Below, in pieces: positions 1 through 5,357 of a stretch of DNA of 5,357 nt. Every line of letters starts with the position of its first letter. Position 1 is the first letter of the stretch. Where the stretch lies: the NCBI GenBank assembly GCA_003150395.1, contig QAMI01000060.1, forward strand, positions 1 through 5,357, read 5' to 3'. This stretch comes from Candidatus Gastranaerophilales bacterium (GTDB lineage Bacteria; Cyanobacteriota; Vampirovibrionia; Gastranaerophilales; Gastranaerophilaceae). The position numbers and the translations under genes are program-made. The notes below the pieces were generated by a model, which was not told where the DNA came from, did not search any database, and was given only the letters and a program-made list of their open reading frames with translations.

Positions 1-107
1 CCGCCCTGTTGTTTGTGTTTTATCTCATCTAATCGTTCTTCTTTTTCTTTGGATTTTCCCGTCCAATTATCATAAAAAGACTTATTGATTACTGTTATAG
101 TCGGCAA
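1..107 (-). CDS. Possible start of the next operon gene (3' end outside window)
   Basis: After the ATPase stop only one minus-strand frame stays open to the left edge. Read from a TTG at 107-105 it gives 35 residues beginning MPTITVINKSFYDNW and continuing with a charged, probably helical stretch (KSKEKEERLDEIKHK). The gap from the ATPase stop to this TTG is 11 bases. I do not recognise the sequence. In a type 4 BREX locus pglZ would be expected here, but nothing visible shows a PglZ alkaline-phosphatase-like domain, which would lie further on. The frame stays open upstream as far as the TAA at 176-174, so an overlapping start at TTG 152 or a -1 frameshift from the ATPase frame are alternatives. 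The open run is short enough to be partly chance. Confidence 0.42.
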   Translation of the reverse strand, partial: MPTITVINKSFYDNWTGKSKEKEERLDEIKHKQQG

Positions 108-112
108 ATCAG

Positions 113-117
113 CTCTT
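113..117 (-). promoter_or_regulatory. Weak possible ribosome binding site for the left-edge reading frame
   Basis: On the minus strand AAGAG lies 5 bases before a TTG at 107, just after the ATPase stop codon at 121-119. The match is partial (AAGAG against AAGGAG), but the spacing equals that seen at the reductase gene. It is the main reason for preferring the TTG at 107 to the in-frame TTG at 152, where an AGGA sits only two bases away. Confidence 0.3.
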
Positions 118-118
118 G

Positions 119-2806
119 CTACGACGGCTTTACGGTTCCTTTGCCGATACAATTTCCTATCATTTCGGACAGCTTATCCGGCGTCATAGCTTCACTATGC
201 CCCTCACTGTTCATAAAACGGTAAGGATCGCTCTTATATTCTTTTAATACAAAACCACAAATGAAAGCGCTGACATTGCACGGTGAAAAGCCGAATTCAC
301 TCTCTAAGAATGAGTAAATCTCGCCAATCGCTATCTTGCCCGATTCCTTAAAGGATTTTTCAATTAAACCATCTACTGCCTTTTTAATTCTGACAATAGA
401 ATCATCTGCATATTCGGAAATATTCCAATACTCTTTCTTTGTCCAATACTTCCCTAAAATCGACTTTTCACAACCTGAAATCAAGCCTTTAACATCCGTG
501 TCTGCCATTCCGATGCGTGAGACTGTTTTGGCTTGTGTAAGTTTAAGTTGTGTCTCTGTTAAGCCTTTGGTAAAATCACTAATGTATCTGAACTTATTCA
601 AGACGATGGTCTGCAATATAACGTGAACGGCATTCGCCCCGTCAACTCTTTCGCCCTCTTGATTGGCATAAGTATAGATTGTGAACTGACCTTCTCTGAT
701 TCTGTCGCGCCAATCACGTTCAAGAACATCTTTTGCTTTCTTTGCGTTCTCTTTCGATTGCTGACCATTGTTATGCTGATAATATAAGGACATAGCAGAG
801 AAATCAACATAATGCTCATAAGCTTCTACTCCCAAAGGTGTGGAAAGCGCGTCAATTATAGTGATATTCTTGTATTCCTCATTTCTTATCGTTTCTTTGA
901 TGCGGCTCCTGAATATTTGTGCTTCATCCTCATTTTTTGCAAGCGCCAAAACAGCAAGGAAATGCCAACTGCTATCCTTGTGTTTCAATTGATCCATAGT
1001 CTTTGTAAAATCGTTGAGCGTTACGATGAGCAATTCTTCGTTGTCGCTCTTGCTGAAGCGCAATTTTAATGCAGGCGTCAGCGTAAGCGCGTTGGCAAGT
1101 TGCGGTCCTTCTTGCACAAGTTTTGCAGTCGTCTTTGTATTCTCTCTGATCTCTTGTTTGTATTTATCGATTTTTGCACTATCCCCTGCAAGAACAGCAG
1201 CACCGTATACTTTCTTCCCTTCTGCAATAGGAGTAAGAATCAATACACCCTTATTGACAAGCGCATTCGCTATATTGCGGCAATTATTTGCCAACTCAGG
1301 ATCATCGCCAAGAAAAGCATAAGAAAGGTTTTGTTCTGTCGGTTTTAACACGGCAAGAGTTCCGCCCAATCTTTGGTCAATTGCCTGCATAATCAAAATA
1401 GTTTTCAGGACAATCTTCTCATTTTCGGTAAGATGAGTTTGTTGAGGATATGTATCCAAAATGAGCTTAATATCGGACGACAAATAATCCTTGCCTTTCT
1501 CATAGAAAAAGTCCCAAAGCATATCTATTGTCAAAAAAGAACGGTCATCATCAGGACAAGTATTTTGAATAAACCATTGGAAGGCTTTCACCTCCATATC
1601 CTTTGGTGTTTTGATAAAGTCAAACATACTGCGCTGGTTCGATTGAAAAGCGGAAGCGATATTTTTCAACACCAATGCTGCCATTGGGTGCAATGGCAAA
1701 ATATCTCTCATTACCTTGTCTTCTTTTATCCCCGCCGCCTTCATTACAGCCGCTCTTGCATCGACAACATCGTTATTCAAGTCACCGGCAAGAGAATACC
1801 ACGTGTCTTTTGCCGCTTCTTTAACACTAAATGCGTGACCAATCAAATTAAAAGCTATATTGTCGGGCAAAGTTATCTCTACCTTATCAAATCTCTGTTG
1901 CACGATTTTCCAAGAATCATCTTGGCTCGAAAGAGACGTGATAGGATGTGTAACAACTACAAAATAGAACGGCTTCTCTTCGCAGATGGAAACAATCTTT
2001 TGGAATTCTCCGAGCGAATTTTTATTTTGACGGAAAAGGTCGCTGAATTCATCCCAAATCAGAACAATCTTCACGTTATTTTTCTCTATAACGTCGATAA
2101 TCCAATCGCGTAGAGAATCTGCCGTCAATGTAAGCGCAGTAATACCACGTTTAGCCGCCAACTTAAAGATGTTATCCATCAAAGACGAAACGTCACTACT
2201 CTTTCTTAAAGAGTTGATTATCTCATCGGCAGTAGATTGGGAGAACAGAGATTCCCATTCCGGCTGTTGAAGCAAACTGTTAATCATATTGTTATTGATT
2301 GGATCTTCCATCCAAGCAATAACGCTTTCTTTCAGTGTTCCATCGCCTTTATCAAGACCTCTTTCAGCAATCGCTTTGGCGATACTCTCCTGCACCGCCA
2401 TAAATAATTGTTGCGGAGTAGAAATACTACCGGAAGCATAGCGATAAGCAGTTACTATGCCCTGCTCTTTATGCCCTATCAGCTTTTCGAGAAGCACTTT
2501 ATTCTTTGACAATGCTTCGTACTGATCCCAATATGCCCTTACTTCTGCTTCAGGTGCTTCCAAAATCTTTTTTAATGCATAAGCGCATCGAGATTTACCC
2601 GTGCCATACGCACCGTGAATCCATAAAGATTTATTGGTAATTCCTCCAAGCATTTTCTCGGCTCCATTCAGCAACGAAATAAATGCCTCATGGGGATACG
2701 TGGCTTGCCAAGGTACACCGCTGTTAATCGCAGACTCATCGATGCACGGAAAATACTTTTCGTTAACATTAAAATATTCGCAGTATTTCAACTCTTTGTT
2801 CGGCAT
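119..2806 (-). CDS. brxC: Large P-loop ATPase, BrxC/PglY-like
   Basis: This 895-residue protein is predicted to be soluble, with no signal peptide or membrane segment. Near the N-terminus is a Walker A motif GAYGTGKS (65-72). A long helical insertion (about 90-235) separates it from a Walker B motif IVLIWDEF (247-254) with Asp252 and Glu253. VVVTHP (283-288) could act as sensor 1. The segment PLHPMAALVL (371-380) followed by SNQRSMFDFI (389-398) matches, from memory, the PLHP...RS-x-F-x-F signature of BrxC/PglY-type ATPases. The remainder is mostly helical, and the C-terminal part (about 815-882) looks like a winged-helix or similar DNA-binding module. In BREX, BrxC/PglY is the core ATPase needed for defence and for modifying self DNA. 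Its position one base after a BrxP-like gene is the order expected for type 4. At 895 residues it is shorter than type 1 BrxC (about 1,200). The ATPase call is certain; the family call is good but made without a profile search. Confidence 0.72.
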   Translation of the reverse strand: MPNKELKYCEYFNVNEKYFPCIDESAINSGVPWQATYPHEAFISLLNGAEKMLGGITNKSLWIHGAYGTGKSRCAYALKKILEAPEAEVRAYWDQYEALSKNKVLLEKLIGHKEQGIVTAYRYASGSISTPQQLFMAVQESIAKAIAERGLDKGDGTLKESVIAWMEDPINNNMINSLLQQPEWESLFSQSTADEIINSLRKSSDVSSLMDNIFKLAAKRGITALTLTADSLRDWIIDVIEKNNVKIVLIWDEFSDLFRQNKNSLGEFQKIVSICEEKPFYFVVVTHPITSLSSQDDSWKIVQQRFDKVEITLPDNIAFNLIGHAFSVKEAAKDTWYSLAGDLNNDVVDARAAVMKAAGIKEDKVMRDILPLHPMAALVLKNIASAFQSNQRSMFDFIKTPKDMEVKAFQWFIQNTCPDDDRSFLTIDMLWDFFYEKGKDYLSSDIKLILDTYPQQTHLTENEKIVLKTILIMQAIDQRLGGTLAVLKPTEQNLSYAFLGDDPELANNCRNIANALVNKGVLILTPIAEGKKVYGAAVLAGDSAKIDKYKQEIRENTKTTAKLVQEGPQLANALTLTPALKLRFSKSDNEELLIVTLNDFTKTMDQLKHKDSSWHFLAVLALAKNEDEAQIFRSRIKETIRNEEYKNITIIDALSTPLGVEAYEHYVDFSAMSLYYQHNNGQQSKENAKKAKDVLERDWRDRIREGQFTIYTYANQEGERVDGANAVHVILQTIVLNKFRYISDFTKGLTETQLKLTQAKTVSRIGMADTDVKGLISGCEKSILGKYWTKKEYWNISEYADDSIVRIKKAVDGLIEKSFKESGKIAIGEIYSFLESEFGFSPCNVSAFICGFVLKEYKSDPYRFMNSEGHSEAMTPDKLSEMIGNCIGKGTVKPS

Positions 2807-2807
2807 T

Positions 2808-5129
2808 TTATCTGTTCTCCTTAAAAAGCTCTAATACATCTTTCGATGTTTTATCTCTCAACGTAATTGTTTTCAGGTCGTTCGTAAATGTTGCATTGAT
2901 GAAGTCAGGATAGGTTGCCGATAACCCTAACAAGATCGACTTTAATTCTTCTTCATCATACAATCCAAAGATACGAACCGGGCTTACGCCATCTCTTTCT
3001 ACATCTTCATCATACAGATAGGAAACGTGAAATTCTTTGTCCAAATTGCATTTTTCCATAAACTTATAAAGAGAATACAGAATTACACGATTATCATCAA
3101 CCATGCATTTTGTCCTGCACAATGTGTCAATCTGCTTCCCTTTTTCTTCCACGTAACCCCAGTTTAGGACAGTGCCGAGTGGTAACTCGCAAAACCTTTT
3201 GAACGCATTGATTATTGAGGTTGCATCATCTTTTTTCACACCCTCTGCAACCAACATATCACTTATTTGGCTTCGATCATAATAATAGCCGCAGTCCATA
3301 TTCTTTATGTACCATTTACACTGAGCGTTGTATGCCAAATTAGATAACAGGAGCCCCCAAGTTGTATTATTTTTCCAACCTATCGGCGTTAGTAGATCAA
3401 ATAAATCATTTGTTTCATTTGTTTTAGGATCGATTAACTCGCACGCGCGTAAAAACTTTTTGAACATTGGGATCTGATTTTTTCCCAATGAGTTGTTTCC
3501 CTCTTCCCAATATTCGTTGCCCAAATCAAAAAATTCTTGTATCCAATCAGGTTTAGGTGCGTGATTGGCGAATGAATTCAAACTTTCTTGTTTCATTAAT
3601 CCTTCTCCTATAGTTGTTTTTAATGAGTGACAAACAAGGCACCCACTTGGTATATCATGACATTGTTCACAATGAATACATCCATTAATTGAAAGACCAT
3701 TTTCAAAAGAGATGCATCCATTTTTACAATTAGTCTGACAAACTTTACACCCAACACAATAAGCTGACTTCCTAAAAACCTGTTTGAAATTTTTTATAAC
3801 AACAGGATATTTTTTAACAAGACTCGCGTCGAATGTGACTTTATATCCATTGTTTCCTTCCTCTATTTTATACTCAAATGGAACAGTCCCAAGCGTTTTT
3901 ATCCACTCTCTCCAATTTGTTGTTGGTTCAATAACAGAAATAATATATTTACCATCATTAATTTCTTCCTTAACTTTCTGTCTTGAAATAGTTAAGTCTC
4001 TTCCGTTTTTCCTTGCATTCCAGCCCCCATTAGAAACATAGGAATTTAAAGCCGTTTCGTTGCCGGCATTCCTTGCATTCATAGATTTAATCAAATCTAT
4101 ATAACAAGATACCTGTTGAGGATAACAAGTATATTGCAAATAATCCCCTCGTCCTCCACCCATTGGGCAGAACAAACATCCTGCACGGGAATTTCCCTTT
4201 TTGTAGGTTTCGTTAACCAACAAATTATTTATGTATATATACAACCAAACTTCAGCGGAGGTCCATTCTAAAATGGGATTATAACTATACTGCCCTTTCT
4301 GCTTCTTGCCGAAGTTTTCATACTCATATTTACTTCTCGCGACGCTTTCATACGCTCTAACCCCAACAAAATCCATGCCGGTATAATTTTGCTTTTGAGT
4401 TATTTCACGCATCTTGATTGTTTGCGGCGTACTTTTGTGAACGCTACAACACCATCTCAATACTCTTGCAGGTGGCCCAAATATTTTCCAAGAGTCTTCC
4501 GGATTAAAATGCGACTTGGCAATATAAAAATGAGTCCCATCTATTTCGCATTGTTCTTGTGTCTTTTTCACTACATCGTAGGTGTCGGGAAATTCCATTC
4601 CTGTGTCGCCGAAAATAACTACGAAACTATCTTTCGGCAATGCCTTTTTTACAAGATCGAGAAGAACAGCACTATCCTTTCCGCCACTAAATGCAACGTG
4701 AAAAATATCTAATTTGTTCTTATACTTCTCGTATGCCTTTACAATTCTTTTAACAGTAGAATCCTCGATAACCTGCATGAGTTCGGCATTCGCTTTGCAC
4801 ATTGCGGAAATATCAATCTTTTCAAGAACACAGCCGCTTTCCTTGTTGAAAGGAATAATGCCGTTCTCATTTACGGCTGGTTGCAGTTCGGGTTTAGTAT
4901 ATAAATCGCCGCCCTTTATTTTGGCTATCTGCACACCTCTGTACCAATATAAATTGGATTCTGCCCACATATAAGGGACATCGTTTTGTTTCTCATACTC
5001 CCAATACTGATCAAATCCAAGAATATCCATCTCCTGCGCGTATACAGGTCTTGGCTCTTTTGAAAAGTTGGTTGGGGTGGAATTTAGCAAGATGCCACCT
5101 GTCTGAATGTCAAATGTATAGGAATACAT
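2808..5129 (-). CDS. brxP: PAPS reductase-family iron-sulfur PP-loop protein, BrxP-like
   Basis: This 773-residue protein is predicted to be cytoplasmic. An N-terminal extension (about 1-140, with YWYRG at 61-65) precedes an adenine-nucleotide alpha-hydrolase (PP-loop) domain. Visible motifs are SGGKDSA (148-154, ATP pyrophosphate loop), FGDTGMEFP (173-181), RWCCSVHK (225-232), GVRAYESVARS (256-266) and AGCLFCPM (316-323). Cys227/228 with Cys318/321 repeat the CC...CxxC spacing that holds a [4Fe-4S] cluster in APS reductases. A ferredoxin-like segment follows: CxxCxxCxxxC at 458-468, then cysteines 472, 484, 487, 490, 497 and 500. The last 250 residues (for example TTWGLLLSNLAYN, 589-601) recall DUF4007, a weak resemblance judged by eye. 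The ECGLH-type catalytic tail of CysH is missing, so assimilatory sulfate reduction is unlikely. DndC of DNA phosphorothioation and BrxP of type 4 BREX share the fold. The ATPase gene directly downstream favours BrxP. The symbol is provisional; the family call is firm, and the type 4 BREX assignment is moderately supported. Confidence 0.8.
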   Translation of the reverse strand: MYSYTFDIQTGGILLNSTPTNFSKEPRPVYAQEMDILGFDQYWEYEKQNDVPYMWAESNLYWYRGVQIAKIKGGDLYTKPELQPAVNENGIIPFNKESGCVLEKIDISAMCKANAELMQVIEDSTVKRIVKAYEKYKNKLDIFHVAFSGGKDSAVLLDLVKKALPKDSFVVIFGDTGMEFPDTYDVVKKTQEQCEIDGTHFYIAKSHFNPEDSWKIFGPPARVLRWCCSVHKSTPQTIKMREITQKQNYTGMDFVGVRAYESVARSKYEYENFGKKQKGQYSYNPILEWTSAEVWLYIYINNLLVNETYKKGNSRAGCLFCPMGGGRGDYLQYTCYPQQVSCYIDLIKSMNARNAGNETALNSYVSNGGWNARKNGRDLTISRQKVKEEINDGKYIISVIEPTTNWREWIKTLGTVPFEYKIEEGNNGYKVTFDASLVKKYPVVIKNFKQVFRKSAYCVGCKVCQTNCKNGCISFENGLSINGCIHCEQCHDIPSGCLVCHSLKTTIGEGLMKQESLNSFANHAPKPDWIQEFFDLGNEYWEEGNNSLGKNQIPMFKKFLRACELIDPKTNETNDLFDLLTPIGWKNNTTWGLLLSNLAYNAQCKWYIKNMDCGYYYDRSQISDMLVAEGVKKDDATSIINAFKRFCELPLGTVLNWGYVEEKGKQIDTLCRTKCMVDDNRVILYSLYKFMEKCNLDKEFHVSYLYDEDVERDGVSPVRIFGLYDEEELKSILLGLSATYPDFINATFTNDLKTITLRDKTSKDVLELFKENR
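2817..2822 (-). promoter_or_regulatory. Strong Shine-Dalgarno site for the ATPase gene
   Basis: On the minus strand AAGGAG lies 10 bases before the ATG at 2806, within the last codons of the reductase gene (K-E-N-R-stop). The stop and start are separated by one base (TAAAATG). This fixes the ATPase start and points to coupled translation of the two proteins, probably to keep them in proportion. Confidence 0.75.
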
Positions 5130-5130
5130 A

Positions 5131-5357
5131 TCAACCCTCTCTTAACTCTTGTGCCTTCTTTATCAATTCATCAATCTTTCCATAGCGGCTCTTTCCAAGA
5201 AAGCCATTTTCGCACAAATAGGGAATGATTAAATCCTTTTTAAGTTCGACATTGGAATTTGCCATTGTTATTGCAAGCATTTCATCATAGCTTTTATTGA
5301 ATGTTTTCTCTGCAATAATGCCGACATTTTTGTTGTTATAGTTAATAACGTGCAAGC
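5131..5357 (-). CDS. C-terminal end of an unrecognised protein (5' end outside window)
   Basis: The frame is open from the right edge to a TGA at 5133-5131 and gives about 75 residues. The first in-window codon that could serve as a start is a TTG at the very edge with no room to show a ribosome binding site, so I read this as the tail of a longer gene. I do not recognise the family. The visible part is hydrophilic and probably mixed alpha/beta: a beta-like start (HVINYNNKNVGIIAE), a middle stretch KKDLIIPYLCENGFLGKSR, and a charged C-terminal helix ending KKAQELREG. There is no membrane segment or recognisable catalytic motif. Its stop is one base from the ATG of the reductase gene, and its last codons (AGA GAG GGT) supply that gene's ribosome binding site. 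It therefore belongs to the same operon and probably the same system, for example as a regulator or DNA-binding partner. That role is inferred from position only. Confidence 0.7.
   Translation of the reverse strand, partial: LHVINYNNKNVGIIAEKTFNKSYDEMLAITMANSNVELKKDLIIPYLCENGFLGKSRYGKIDELIKKAQELREG
5135..5141 (-). promoter_or_regulatory. Ribosome binding site for the PAPS reductase-like gene
   Basis: On the minus strand GAGAGGG lies 5 bases before the ATG at 5129. It sits inside the last codons of the preceding gene, whose TGA is separated from the ATG by a single T (TGATATG). The site supports this start over internal methionines and suggests translational coupling of the two genes. Confidence 0.6.

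Noticed and set aside
598..819. Minus-strand 73-codon frame within the ATPase gene
   Set aside because: It overlaps the certain ATPase frame, whose coding is continuous through this region, and has no motif of its own.
1373..2113. Plus-strand open frame of 246 codons
   Set aside because: It lies wholly inside the ATPase gene on the opposite strand, has no recognisable motif, and has low-complexity composition typical of an antisense shadow. The other plus-strand frames in the window were discarded for the same reason.
4009..4080. Twelve-base direct repeat TTCCTTGCATTC (4009-4020 and 4069-4080), 60 bases apart
   Set aside because: It encodes the similar short peptides NARKNG and NARNAG in the same reading frame. 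Two short copies inside a gene do not support a repeat array or mobile element.
2808..5129. Assimilatory PAPS/APS reductase (CysH) for sulfate use
   Set aside because: The CysH ECGLH-type catalytic tail is absent, the protein is about three times the usual length, and the neighbour is a large ATPase with no cys gene in view.
119..5129. Canonical Dnd (DndBCDE) phosphorothioation operon
   Set aside because: DndC is shorter and is followed by dndD, an SMC-like ATPase with long coiled coils. The ATPase here has no long coiled coil and carries a PLHP...RSMFDF segment instead. No dndA, dndB or dndE is visible.
1..5357. Promoter, terminator hairpin, tRNA, CRISPR array or insertion sequence
   Set aside because: Nearly all of the window is coding with gaps of 1, 1 and about 11 bases. 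I saw no hairpin followed by a T run, no regularly spaced repeats and no terminal inverted repeats.

Overview
The window is 5.36 kb of tightly packed coding DNA with every supported gene on the minus strand, so the reading order runs from high to low coordinates. In that order it holds: the 3' end of an unrecognised gene (5357 to 5131); a complete 773-codon gene for an iron-sulfur PP-loop protein of the PAPS reductase family (5129 to 2808); a complete 895-codon gene for a large P-loop ATPase (2806 to 119); and the first 35 codons of a possible further gene (from about 107 off the left edge). The first two junctions leave one base between stop and ATG, and the ribosome binding sites lie inside the last codons of the preceding gene. 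This is the 3' part of one operon, and its promoter and terminator lie outside the window.

The pairing is the main point. A PAPS reductase-like protein that carries [4Fe-4S] motifs and lacks the CysH catalytic tail is followed directly by a BrxC/PglY-like ATPase. That matches the start of a type 4 BREX phage-defence locus, whose published core is brxP (PAPS reductase domain), brxC/pglY, pglZ and brxL. Type 4 has no PglX methyltransferase, and the BrxP/DndC resemblance has led to the idea that it marks host DNA with sulfur instead of methyl groups. The window ends before pglZ or brxL could be confirmed, so the type 4 call is an inference from two genes and their order. A related, less well described PAPS reductase/ATPase defence locus remains possible.

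Base composition is moderately A+T-rich (about 41% G+C in two hand-counted stretches), with a dip to about 33% in the middle of the reductase gene. Together with the strong AAGGAG site before the ATPase gene, this fits a low-GC Gram-positive (Firmicutes/Clostridia-like) host better than a Bacteroidota host, but the taxonomic evidence is weak. I saw no tRNA, rRNA, CRISPR array, insertion sequence, terminator hairpin or attachment site. No stretch of more than about 12 bases lies outside a supported or possible reading frame.
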